Positions 24,588 through 33,847 of a stretch of 64,000 bases of DNA are shown here, piece by piece. The stretch covers positions 62,001 to 126,000 of the forward strand of contig JBOFWL010000145.1 of assembly GCA_051653605.1 (NCBI GenBank), read 5' to 3'. The notes beneath the pieces were generated by a model. It was not told the DNA's origin. It did not search any database and was given only the letters and a program-made list of their open reading frames with translations. Made by a program: the position numbers and the translations under genes. The DNA is from JBOFWL01 sp051653605 (GTDB lineage Bacteria > Spirochaetota > Brevinematia > Brevinematales > Brevinemataceae). Positions within the stretch are counted from its first letter, which is position 1; each line of letters starts with the position of its first letter.

Positions 24588-25427
24588 ATGGAAAATCAGT
24601 ATATGTTTGCATCATCCAATCAATGGTTGAAGCAGAAATTTTCAAGTATTGAGGCAATTCTATCTCTGAGTGAGCATTTTCAACTCGTTAGCTCTGATAT
24701 TCAAATAACATATTTACAGAAAGTTCTTTTTAAAGAAAATATTATCGATGTTGAAATCTTACAAAATAATCCTAGCCCTCAAGATATCCAGTACATTTCA
24801 AATTCATCTCCTGACTTTTACAAAAAATATAATCTATTCAACCATGCTTTTTCGGAAATAATTTCTCTTATTCTTCCTATAGATGAAGAAGATTTATCAT
24901 ATACTCTCCATGAGAGAATAGAAAAAAGTCTCCCACCCTTGTCTCATGATGGAAATCCTGTAGATAGCTTAAGTTGGTTAGCATTATTAAATACCGACAA
25001 AATACCTTTAGGATCGACTTTATATATTTTCGGCTCTGAAGAAGATTTTTTCAGCGGAAAAAATGTTCACCCCTATCTTAATCATGAATGGAAATATCAT
25101 AAGAGGGGAGCTCTCTGCGCCTATGATCCATCTGTTTTTACGCTTCGATTGAACAAGAATCATCAAAAAGAAACAAATAAGAACGTAATGTCTCCGAACG
25201 ACTTATTCTTATACGTTGATAAATTAATTAATCGCACATTTTACAACTTACAAAAACCCAATCCTGATCTCATCAAAGCACGTGAAGACCTTATGAAAGC
25301 TCGATCTTATATTCAAAATCTTGAAAATAAAGTATCACCCAAAATGATTCTTGGTCTAAAACAAGTATTTCAAGAAGCTACTGAGAAATGTCGTTCTCTT
25401 TTAAATAAAAATAATATTAAATTTTAA
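24588..25427 (+). CDS. Hypothetical protein (279 aa)
   Basis: GTGAGGAG precedes the ATG. The protein (MENQYMFASSNQWLKQKF...) has no signal peptide or transmembrane segment and is helical at both ends. The middle section contains PLGSTLYIFGSEEDFFSG and HEWKYHKRGALCAYDPS. The C-terminal 60 aa are lysine-rich and coiled-coil-like. I see no known motif. Its stop is 3 bp from the convergent hydrolase gene, with no terminator between. Confidence 0.65.
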   Translation: MENQYMFASSNQWLKQKFSSIEAILSLSEHFQLVSSDIQITYLQKVLFKENIIDVEILQNNPSPQDIQYISNSSPDFYKKYNLFNHAFSEIISLILPIDEEDLSYTLHERIEKSLPPLSHDGNPVDSLSWLALLNTDKIPLGSTLYIFGSEEDFFSGKNVHPYLNHEWKYHKRGALCAYDPSVFTLRLNKNHQKETNKNVMSPNDLFLYVDKLINRTFYNLQKPNPDLIKAREDLMKARSYIQNLENKVSPKMILGLKQVFQEATEKCRSLLNKNNIKF

Positions 25428-25430
25428 TTT

Positions 25431-25973
25431 TTATTTAATAAGAGAAGATATTGTTCTAGCCATGGGGTGCTCAAATGATCTCGTTAATTCAAAAAGAATA
25501 CTCTCGCTGGAAGTTATTACTATACCCTCTTCTTGAAAACGATACCGAGCTATTTCTTTATTTTCAATAGTTCTTGATGATACTGCATCCCAAACAATGT
25601 AAGGAGTATATCCTGCATTTTTCAAATCAACTGCAGTTTGTAGAATACAAATATGCGCTTCTATGCCATAAATTATAATATTTTTGCACGGATTAGCTTT
25701 TAACCAGTTATTATATCCTTGATTATCAAAACAAGAAAATTCCATTTTATTCATTGGTGAGAAATTATCGAGAAATTGTGTAAGCTCTGGAACAGTTGCC
25801 CCTAGTTTTTGATTATTTTGCTCTGTAACTGCAATTGGCACTTTCAATGCTGCTAGTCCCTGTGTCATAATCTGCATTCGTTTTAAAGCTTTATTAAAGT
25901 CTGCAATATGAGGGGCAAAGTTCTGTTGAACATCAACCAGTAGACCTGTTGTTTCTGATAAAAGACAGCGCAT
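25431..25973 (-). CDS. Isochorismatase-family cysteine hydrolase
   Basis: The 180-aa protein has the Asp-Lys-Cys triad of the isochorismatase/YcaC fold: LLVDVQQNFAPH (Asp), FSPMNKMEFSCF (Lys), and YGIEAHICILQTAVDLKNAG (Cys). It is closest in style to the short ISOC1/YcaC-like group, whose substrates are mostly unknown. AAGGAGAAA lies upstream of the ATG. A terminator on the same strand lies just upstream, so it probably has its own transcript or relies on read-through. Confidence 0.82.
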   Translation of the reverse strand: MRCLLSETTGLLVDVQQNFAPHIADFNKALKRMQIMTQGLAALKVPIAVTEQNNQKLGATVPELTQFLDNFSPMNKMEFSCFDNQGYNNWLKANPCKNIIIYGIEAHICILQTAVDLKNAGYTPYIVWDAVSSRTIENKEIARYRFQEEGIVITSSESILFELTRSFEHPMARTISSLIK

Positions 25974-25990
25974 AAATTTCTCCTTAAAAT

Positions 25991-26026
25991 AAAATACCCT
26001 GCAATAAAATGCAGGGTATTTTGTTA
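25991..26026 (-). terminator. Terminator of the FN3 lipoprotein operon
   Basis: Thirteen-bp stem AAAATACCCTGCA (25991-26003) / TGCAGGGTATTTT (26010-26022), 6-nt loop, 14 bp after the stop of the 799-aa gene when read on the minus strand. Confidence 0.85.
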
Positions 26027-26035
26027 TATTATTTA

Positions 26036-28435
26036 TTATTGTTCACGACCACCAGCTTGAATAACACCCCCGCCTCCTTTTTCATAGACAGGATATGTGG
26101 GCGGTGGCTCTGTTGTACTCCGAACAGAATCTAAGAATCCTGCTGCATCCGTACTTCCATACGTTTCTGAAAGCCCTTTATACCGAGCTGTTATAGTACC
26201 ACCAGTTGTGTATCCACCAAGAGCCCCTGCGAGAGCATTATAAGTAACACTACCTGAGTAAAGCCCCGTTATATTAACAGTCCCCGTCTGAAGGGCTGTC
26301 ATTGATGAAATCTGGATAGAAAAACTTGGATTTCCTGTGAGCGAGACTTCAAAGCTTGTATAATTTACCCATTCACTTCTAGCAGTTGTTCCCGCTGTAA
26401 AGAAATACTGTCCAGTTGCACGAGCCATTGGCGATCCACTAGAGCCGTTGTTTCCAAAGCCAGCAATACGTGTTTGGGCTTCAATAATCGTTTGATCCAC
26501 ATCTTGTAGAAATTCTCTTACTGATATGGGTAAACGATAAGCTTCTGGGCTAAGAGATGGGGCACCTTCTTCGTTGTCTGGGTCAATTGCAACAATTCTG
26601 TATTGATATCTTCGGATTGGTAATTTCACAAGAGAATCAATATATGCTCTAGACCCCACATCTGCAATATGGCGAAAATCTGAGTTTCTCAAATCTGAAA
26701 CCTTAGCAAGTCTATGCATCAGTGTAGCTCTGTAAATACGGTATCCTTGAGCTAAGGGGACAGAATCCCAAGAGAGGCGAAGAAATTGCTCTGTTGATGT
26801 ATGATTATTAAGAATTTGGACATTAGCTGGAGCTTGAATTTTAGAAATGGCACCTTCAATAGGCGAGGATGGGTCACTGACTCGACCTCCTGCTGAAACA
26901 ACGGAGATTCTATAATATAGCGTTCGAGATTGATCAGGAGAAATATCCAATCTATGGCTATATTGTTCTCTCTGTGTGTCAGAGCCATTAGGTGTTAGCT
27001 CTGTAACAAGCACGAAAGATCCGCTTGAAGTAGGTGAATACTCAATTACATAGCGATCAGCACCTGGGACAGGGTCCCACTCTAGGAGCACACGTCCACC
27101 ATAAATCTTTGATGCTGTTATATTTGCAGGAGCTTTATTTGCCCAACCTTGTAGTGCAGCTGTTTCAGCTCCTGGAGCGGGATTTAGCGCAACTACCTTA
27201 TAGTAATAACTAAAAGAAGCTCGTGGATTTCCTGTATATGGATCATCATTTGCAGTAATTTGCAAAGAGCTTGAGGTGTTTGATGTAATTGTAAGATCTA
27301 TATCTTCCCAGCCAGAAACCCCATTTGCCGAGCGAGAAACCTGATAACCAGTTGCACCCACCACCGGAGACCAAGAAAGACGAATATAGCGTGCATCATC
27401 ACCTTTACTCACCGTAAAGTTTTGGGGCATTGCAGGGGCACTAGCTGATTTAAGGTAACCTTTTGCTTTTTCATCTGCTTGTTGTGAAACATTGGCTGCA
27501 GAGCCGTGCAGAAGAATTGTATAATAATATATTTTTGATTTATCAGTAGGAATATGCTCATAGGCATATCTTGTATTTGCCGTACTGGTACTACGTGCAT
27601 TAACCACCGCTATTTCAGATCCCATATTATTTACACTTTCAGAAGCAAAAATCTGATAGCGGGCAGTCCCAACAACATGGTTCCATGTCAATACTATTTT
27701 ATCACTATAAGCTCCTGGGTTTGCAGAAAAATTGAGTTGCCCCTCTTTTGCTCCAAATACAGAACCCTCAAGCCCACTTTGAGTAGATGTTTGGGAAGGA
27801 TATACCGCTGTTGATTGAAATTTATCAACAGACGCCACTTTATAGTAGAAGACATCCCCTGGCGACATCAATGTTTTTGCTTCATGGTCACTATATAAAT
27901 CTTCAAAACGCTGATATGGTATATTTGTAATTAGTACAGCTTCCCCAGCAAAAAAGTTAGGAGAGCTAGAACGATACACGTTATAGGAATCTGCTCCAGC
28001 TGCTCTTTCCCATGTAAGAATAATCTTATTAACACTTTCTCCTCTACTTACTTTTAAAGTAGTAGGCGCAGAAATAGCTCCAACTGTGCCCGCAAGCCCT
28101 TCAACAGGCTCTGGAGTAGTGAATAGCGGCACTCTAAGAGCATTAAAGCCTCTTACTTTATAATAGTAGACGACATTTCGCTCCGCTGTAGTGTCATCAA
28201 ATTTGTCCGCTGCTATCGATCCCGAGACAGGTAAATAGGTTCCATTCTCTTGAGAACTACGGAGAACTTGATATGTTTGATAAAAGCTATTCGTAACCCA
28301 AGAAACTTGAACTCTATCTTCAATATCTTTAGAGGCTGTCGCTGAAAATGAATTCAACGTCACGTCTATAAGTGTTACCTTCGAACAAGATGTCGCAAAA
28401 AATAGAAACACTAGAAAAAATGAAAATTTTCTCAT
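26036..28435 (-). CDS. FN3-repeat lipoprotein (799 aa)
   Basis: Signal peptide and lipobox FATSC with Cys17. About six fibronectin type III-like domains follow at roughly 90-110 residue spacing (starts near 25, 140, 240, 340, 440 and 540). Each shows the pattern (V/L)xLxWxxVxGAxxYxVxR, for example ILTWERAAGADSYNVYRSS and IRLSWSPVVGATGYQVSRS. The last 165 residues are a distinct beta-rich domain (TARSEWVNYTSFEVSLTG) with a Gly-rich end. It is probably surface or periplasmic and may bind polysaccharide or host material; no enzymatic motif is visible. It lies 20 bp after the 1704-aa gene, in one operon. Confidence 0.82.
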   Translation of the reverse strand: MRKFSFFLVFLFFATSCSKVTLIDVTLNSFSATASKDIEDRVQVSWVTNSFYQTYQVLRSSQENGTYLPVSGSIAADKFDDTTAERNVVYYYKVRGFNALRVPLFTTPEPVEGLAGTVGAISAPTTLKVSRGESVNKIILTWERAAGADSYNVYRSSSPNFFAGEAVLITNIPYQRFEDLYSDHEAKTLMSPGDVFYYKVASVDKFQSTAVYPSQTSTQSGLEGSVFGAKEGQLNFSANPGAYSDKIVLTWNHVVGTARYQIFASESVNNMGSEIAVVNARSTSTANTRYAYEHIPTDKSKIYYYTILLHGSAANVSQQADEKAKGYLKSASAPAMPQNFTVSKGDDARYIRLSWSPVVGATGYQVSRSANGVSGWEDIDLTITSNTSSSLQITANDDPYTGNPRASFSYYYKVVALNPAPGAETAALQGWANKAPANITASKIYGGRVLLEWDPVPGADRYVIEYSPTSSGSFVLVTELTPNGSDTQREQYSHRLDISPDQSRTLYYRISVVSAGGRVSDPSSPIEGAISKIQAPANVQILNNHTSTEQFLRLSWDSVPLAQGYRIYRATLMHRLAKVSDLRNSDFRHIADVGSRAYIDSLVKLPIRRYQYRIVAIDPDNEEGAPSLSPEAYRLPISVREFLQDVDQTIIEAQTRIAGFGNNGSSGSPMARATGQYFFTAGTTARSEWVNYTSFEVSLTGNPSFSIQISSMTALQTGTVNITGLYSGSVTYNALAGALGGYTTGGTITARYKGLSETYGSTDAAGFLDSVRSTTEPPPTYPVYEKGGGGVIQAGGREQ

Positions 28436-28455
28436 TTTTTATCTCCTAGACTAAT

Positions 28456-31400
28456 TTAATAATTAGTCTGATAATACCATAAACCTCTAGATTCTCCTTT
28501 CAAGGGGAGCCCATCTAAAACAATATTAAGGTTTACTGAAGTAACTTCTATCCCTGCTCCACCAGCTCTGGCAGAGATGTCGTAGAGCGTTGTATTTGGA
28601 TTTCCACCGCTTAGGCTTCCAGAGTTACTATACTCAATAAAGCGATTGGATGTTGGTTTTTCTTGTGTGGCAACATGCGTTGTTGTTGAAAGGCTACCAC
28701 TGTAGTTATGATCTGTCATGTTTAGGTTGTCGAATCCAGGCCATTCTCGTGAAGCTCTAAAACTCTTACGCACCCAGAAGCGAGCATACCTATCACTATC
28801 AGAAGTTCCCCATGCAATCCAGAATGGGTTTGGAGGATAACTAAACGAACCACGGGTTCTTGTACCGAAGAGCTCGATTCCTTGAGGGCTTTGTGCACCC
28901 GTAAAGACTTTATAATTACCCCAGCCTGTTGATTTGCTGTAATCAAAGACTACGTTCACATAATTTGGTGCCGTATAAATATCTTCAGGGTTAATTGCTG
29001 AACCAGCGGCCGCAATACCTCTATGTCCTGTAGAAAGGTTGGTGAAATAACTAGGGACAGATTCTATTTCCACACCGTTAACACGCTTAACAGCTGTAAT
29101 TCTATAGAAATACAATGGGTACATAAATGTTATACCTGCGCCTTTTCGTTGTTCAGCGGTTGTAGATAAAAGTAAATTGTCTCGGTAGGTAGGAGATAGT
29201 GTTCCAGCTACAAGCCCTAAATATTTAGGAGATTCCCATTTACTCATATCATCAGATATTAAATCATTGGGTCTATTAGGGTTAGATGTTCGATAAATCT
29301 TGTAGTAATCAGGAACTTCACCAGAGTGATGTTTATCCCATTTAATATTAATAATTCCTTTATCTTCAGCTGTAATCGTCCATCGGCGAGAAACTCCTCC
29401 TGTAATCATACTAGACGAAGCTGATGTCCCCCAATAAACACGAAGTGGCTCATTATGTGTAGTTATATTGGTAAACTCACCGCGAGAGTTTGTAGAAACA
29501 GATCTAATTACTGGAGGTTGTGGTGTTATATGAGAATAACCAACAGAATTGGTTCCACCTTTTTTCGGAGGATCAAAGTTTGTAGCAATAACATAGTATT
29601 CGTAAGATGTTCCTAGTGAAAGATTTGTTGCAGGTAAAGCCACATTATAAGTAGATGGATCATCCACTGGCGCTATGATATTCGAGAGGAAAGAAATACT
29701 ATTATTTTGTAAATTTTTCAATAAAATAGTATAACCTTGTGCTCCAAGAGAACTATTCCATTTCAAATCTACAGTATACATATTCTTTGTTGCATAAGTA
29801 TTTTTATTGAGAGATGCCGTAACACCCGTAGGCGCTTCAAGATCTTCATCATCATAAGGATTTGCTGGCTCAACAAATTCAAACCCTCTGGATCCAGCTC
29901 TAACTGTTATTTTAGACCCAGTAAACTCCATAAAGTAGTTAGAGACTACAACTTCCATACTAATAGTATCTCGTTTATAACCAGCCGAATTCGTCTCATA
30001 GGAATGATAAAGCCCAATATCTTTAGAAGATGCTTCAAATTTAGTAAGGGTGCTTCCCCCGAGTAATGTTTTTGTCGTGAGGAAGACTGGCTCGGTTGCC
30101 GTGTGCGCCGTTGAAACACCTTGTATCAGGGTATAAGTTGGACTTGCTCCTTTTGTAGCCTCAGCCCATGTAAACCATGTATAGTTACCTTTAGATTGTC
30201 CACCCGCTATTTGACCACCACCTTGATGCGTGGATTCCGTAGCAAATATCTTACCTTGATAACCATTTTGACCAAATGCCCACATGTGAGGGATAGAGAG
30301 ATAATCTGGTGGAGGTGATAAACGACGATCTTCTAGAGCAACACCAACGGCATCTCTTGAAATATCACTTGTAACACCTTCTAGATTATCATAAATAGCT
30401 GAAACAGCATAGTAATATCTGCCAACGTTGGGTAGGGGAACATCATCCACATAGGTGACTTTTCCCATAGGGGTATTTGGCACAGGAATAGAAATTCTAG
30501 TCCATGGCCCGCTTACCGTTGTTGCTCGGTAGAGAATATATGTTTGAGGTAATTGTGTAAGTCTTTGATAGGCAATGTCTAACTCAATGCGATCACCTTT
30601 TGCTGTAACTTCCCACATGCGAACAATAGAACCAAGTTTTCGATTCTTATCAACAAATTTAACTTCGCCATCTTCGAATGCTGTATTAGAAACTTTTGTT
30701 GTAATATCGAGACCAGTGGTATAGTTAGTTGTATAGTATATCTTATTTGTAGAGAAATTAGAGAGAACTGGCTTATAGGGGCGTCGATGTAGATAGCTTG
30801 TAGAATTGTTGCCCGCTACAGATCCAATACCTCTAACTGTAGCAACAAGAAAATAGTATTTTTGACCTAAACCAAACTCTTCTGTAGGTTGATATGTATA
30901 GTTAGTGTTTGAAGTTGTCATCTCTGAAAAAGGATCATCAACACGAATAAAGTTGGTAACGGTTTTACCGTCCGATGTCGCATGAATATCTGCATCCGTA
31001 GCCACCATAACCTGATATCCTTTAGCACCATTTACTGAAGTCCAGTTTATATCTACTGCGTAAGGATATTCAGAAGTATTGAGACTTGCTGTTACAGTTT
31101 TTGGCCCATCCGTGACTATAGTATTGTGTGAATTTAAGTGATTATAAGGATTTATAGGAGATTCTTCAAACAGGATACTAATAGAGTCTCCCTCGAGACC
31201 TGCAGCTATATTATTAGTGGCTCGAACAGAGAAGGCTGCTGTTTCAGGGGAATAAGAGCCAACAAATGCTACCCCTATCCCTGAATCCACAATAGTATAA
31301 AGACCTGTTTTATGATCACCATTGTCTTGATTGTCTAATTTAATAAATGTCTGACCTTCAATATTCTCATGATGATACCATGACTCTGGATCTGAATAGT

Positions 31401-33570
31401 CTTTACCAGGTCTAGCGTGGGAAACATCATAGTTAAATGTATCGTTAGGAACATGTCCCTCAACATTAATAGCATCCCATGTTAAAAACATTCGTTGAGT
31501 TTCTGTTGACTCACCACCCTTACCAACAATTTGCTCTAGCCCCGTAGTTGCAGGGGTAGCAGCTACTACAGTCCAATAACCGCTGAAAGCAGAAATACCG
31601 GTTCCTGAAGCAAAGTGGAAAGGAACTGATAAGTATGATGGGGCAGGAAGTAAATCTTTAGGGTCGATAGCTTGCCCCTCTCTTATAACAGAAAGAGCAC
31701 TTTCTCTGGAACCATTAACGGCTGTAACCGCATATTCCCAAATAGGGTAGAATGAATCAAGAGAAGTTCCACCAGAACCTTTATATTGAGCAGGGGTAAA
31801 GTTAGTATCATAAACAACTTGTTGTAGAGCAATGTTTGGATCATCTAGATTAGCTTGTTGATCTGCAGTAATAATGAGCTGCCATTTGTCATTAGAACCT
31901 TTGAGACGTCGATAAAAATTATACAAGCTTTGAGTTGCGGGAGAATCGGGAGTTACCTTAAGTTCTATATCTCCCACCTCAGATTTTGTTACCCAAACCT
32001 TAGTGACAGCACCAACAGAACGAATAAGCGTATCTGAAGGCCACAATAAAGACCTATAATAGGTATGCGTAGGTGCGTTTGTTGTGACCTCATTAGTTGT
32101 AACAACGCGTCGCAGCTTTGATGCTTCATCAAAGTTAGGAGGCATTGGCGTAGAACTCTTATAAAGAATAGAATTCTCAAAGCCACCAATTCCACCTTTG
32201 TCAAGGTTCATTGCATAGATGGAATAACGAAATTCTTCACCAAATTCTGGGTTAGGAATGCTGTAAGAGGTTGTTGATTTAGGAAGTATCACCGCATTTA
32301 GGAGATTTGTTCTTGATGTGACAGTATTACTAGCAACAATAAAGTATCCAAAATTATCCGAAACACCCATTGGCGCCGTCCATTGAAAGATAAGCTCATA
32401 ATTTTTTGTAGAGGAAGAAATAACTGGTAAAACCACTTTAGGATCGAAGTTATTATTCGTTGCAACACGAATGTTTGCCACGAAATCATTGGGAGCAGCG
32501 ATAACATCTTTTGGATTAAGCGCACTTCCCATTGCAACAGTACTGAGATCAGACTCATCACCATTTTTCACGAAAGAAACTTTATAATAGTGGCTTGGGT
32601 ATTCAAAACGTGGTGGTGAAACGCTAGTATTAGTTTTTCCCGTAACATCCATACCACGATCAACAAATACAGAATAATCTTCCCCATCAATACTTATTGA
32701 AGAACGAACATAAGGAGCAATTAATGTATAATCTCCATCAGCTCTATCAGAACGATAAACTCTGGAAAATTCTGCTTGAGGATCAAGATCCCAAGTGATT
32801 TGAATAGCACCCTGTTTAGCTATACTATCCGAAATAGTAGTAGCTTTTACGCCCATTGGCGCATCCGACGTCTGCCCCAAAATACTAAGACCTTCAGACA
32901 ATGTAGATGCACCCTCTATTGTGCCATTATAGAAGCGTTCTTTAACAGCTGTAGAGCGAGATTGAGAATTAACAGAGTAATCCCTTCCAATAGTAGACAT
33001 TTTATAGTGAAAAGTTTGTCCAGGTTTTACATTTGTATCTATATAGATAAAATCACTTGATTCATCAAGAATAGTATAAGCCCCACTAGCACCATCAGTA
33101 GAACGGTAAATTCGGAATCGAGAAACTTCTTGCCCAAACCATTCTAGAGTGACACGATCGGGGAACCTTCTGATATCGGCTTTAAGAGCTCGAGGAGCTT
33201 CCATATCAGCATAATCTTGATAAGAACGAAAACCTTTTTGAGGGAAAGATTCCCCAAGTTGACGCCCTTGGTGATTATACACCTTAAGATAGTAGGTATA
33301 TTCCTGCCCGGGAATTGCATCTATATCTATCCATCGTGTCTGCCCAAGATTGCTTACATAAAGTGCTAGCGTAGCTTCATTTGTTCCACGCCAGATATCA
33401 AAGGATGTTGCGTCCCAGTTTACAGACCACGCAAGATGTATCCCATCATCAGTTGTATCATAGGAAACATTAAGTGGCACCTTTTGCAATCCCGACGTCT
33501 CATTTAAGAACGTCTGAGACCCACAAGCAGATAAAACCATGATTACAATAGCTAAAAAAATATTTTGCAT
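28456..33570 (-). CDS. Giant FN3-repeat lipoprotein (1704 aa)
   Basis: Signal peptide with lipobox VLSAC (Cys16). The N-terminal FN3-like domains (IHLAWSVNWDATSFDIWRG, VTLEWFGQEVSRFRIYRST) are followed by long composite modules of several hundred residues. Four module boundaries share the pattern A(I/L)(N/D)P(E/K)D-xxx-AP-x-(Y/F), for example SALNPKDVIAAPNDF, QAIDPKDLLPAPSYL and SAINPEDIYTAPNYV. Each is followed by a non-FN3 beta-rich domain and another FN3 unit. The architecture suggests an elongated surface-exposed protein. No enzyme motif seen. The predicted promoter at 33721-33749 implies a leader of about 145 nt. Confidence 0.82.
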   Translation of the reverse strand: MQNIFLAIVIMVLSACGSQTFLNETSGLQKVPLNVSYDTTDDGIHLAWSVNWDATSFDIWRGTNEATLALYVSNLGQTRWIDIDAIPGQEYTYYLKVYNHQGRQLGESFPQKGFRSYQDYADMEAPRALKADIRRFPDRVTLEWFGQEVSRFRIYRSTDGASGAYTILDESSDFIYIDTNVKPGQTFHYKMSTIGRDYSVNSQSRSTAVKERFYNGTIEGASTLSEGLSILGQTSDAPMGVKATTISDSIAKQGAIQITWDLDPQAEFSRVYRSDRADGDYTLIAPYVRSSISIDGEDYSVFVDRGMDVTGKTNTSVSPPRFEYPSHYYKVSFVKNGDESDLSTVAMGSALNPKDVIAAPNDFVANIRVATNNNFDPKVVLPVISSSTKNYELIFQWTAPMGVSDNFGYFIVASNTVTSRTNLLNAVILPKSTTSYSIPNPEFGEEFRYSIYAMNLDKGGIGGFENSILYKSSTPMPPNFDEASKLRRVVTTNEVTTNAPTHTYYRSLLWPSDTLIRSVGAVTKVWVTKSEVGDIELKVTPDSPATQSLYNFYRRLKGSNDKWQLIITADQQANLDDPNIALQQVVYDTNFTPAQYKGSGGTSLDSFYPIWEYAVTAVNGSRESALSVIREGQAIDPKDLLPAPSYLSVPFHFASGTGISAFSGYWTVVAATPATTGLEQIVGKGGESTETQRMFLTWDAINVEGHVPNDTFNYDVSHARPGKDYSDPESWYHHENIEGQTFIKLDNQDNGDHKTGLYTIVDSGIGVAFVGSYSPETAAFSVRATNNIAAGLEGDSISILFEESPINPYNHLNSHNTIVTDGPKTVTASLNTSEYPYAVDINWTSVNGAKGYQVMVATDADIHATSDGKTVTNFIRVDDPFSEMTTSNTNYTYQPTEEFGLGQKYYFLVATVRGIGSVAGNNSTSYLHRRPYKPVLSNFSTNKIYYTTNYTTGLDITTKVSNTAFEDGEVKFVDKNRKLGSIVRMWEVTAKGDRIELDIAYQRLTQLPQTYILYRATTVSGPWTRISIPVPNTPMGKVTYVDDVPLPNVGRYYYAVSAIYDNLEGVTSDISRDAVGVALEDRRLSPPPDYLSIPHMWAFGQNGYQGKIFATESTHQGGGQIAGGQSKGNYTWFTWAEATKGASPTYTLIQGVSTAHTATEPVFLTTKTLLGGSTLTKFEASSKDIGLYHSYETNSAGYKRDTISMEVVVSNYFMEFTGSKITVRAGSRGFEFVEPANPYDDEDLEAPTGVTASLNKNTYATKNMYTVDLKWNSSLGAQGYTILLKNLQNNSISFLSNIIAPVDDPSTYNVALPATNLSLGTSYEYYVIATNFDPPKKGGTNSVGYSHITPQPPVIRSVSTNSRGEFTNITTHNEPLRVYWGTSASSSMITGGVSRRWTITAEDKGIINIKWDKHHSGEVPDYYKIYRTSNPNRPNDLISDDMSKWESPKYLGLVAGTLSPTYRDNLLLSTTAEQRKGAGITFMYPLYFYRITAVKRVNGVEIESVPSYFTNLSTGHRGIAAAGSAINPEDIYTAPNYVNVVFDYSKSTGWGNYKVFTGAQSPQGIELFGTRTRGSFSYPPNPFWIAWGTSDSDRYARFWVRKSFRASREWPGFDNLNMTDHNYSGSLSTTTHVATQEKPTSNRFIEYSNSGSLSGGNPNTTLYDISARAGGAGIEVTSVNLNIVLDGLPLKGESRGLWYYQTNY

Positions 33571-33586
33571 ATAGTTTACTCTTTTC

Positions 33587-33625
33587 TTCGACGAACCTCA
33601 AGATAATAAATAATTCTGTCGAAGT
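33587..33625 (-). promoter_or_regulatory. Possible leader stem near the start of the giant lipoprotein gene
   Basis: CTTCGAC and its complement GTCGAAG are separated by about 25 nt, and the stem would end next to the AAGAG that precedes the ATG at 33570. The function is only a possibility. Confidence 0.35.
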
Positions 33626-33720
33626 AGTACTCCAATATAATAATGATAACGGGCAGTGTTCCGCCGAAGAATCCCCCTGGATAAGAAACTTAAGAATAAT
33701 TAAAAATATAATTATATACA

Positions 33721-33749
33721 ATTATACTACATTATAGACCGAAAATCAA
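33721..33749 (-). promoter_or_regulatory. Promoter of the FN3 lipoprotein operon
   Basis: On the minus strand, TTGATT (33749 to 33744), 17 nt, TATAAT (33726 to 33721). Confidence 0.65.
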
Positions 33750-33809
33750 GTTATAAAGCATAATATAAGCCAAACTCTTCTACTACAATAAAATAATTAA
33801 ATAAATTTG

Positions 33810-33838
33810 TTGAAAAAATGAAAGTTTTTCCTTATAAT
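33810..33838 (+). promoter_or_regulatory. Promoter of the EIIB-like gene
   Basis: TTGAAA (33810-33815), 17 nt, TATAAT (33833-33838). The predicted start point is about 3 nt before the ATG at 33848. Confidence 0.7.
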
Positions 33839-33847
33839 GAGGGTACT

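Noticed and set aside
33500..33721. 73-aa minus-strand ORF upstream of the giant lipoprotein
   Set aside because: It overlaps the start of the 1704-aa gene in another frame, lies in its leader and has no ribosome-binding site.
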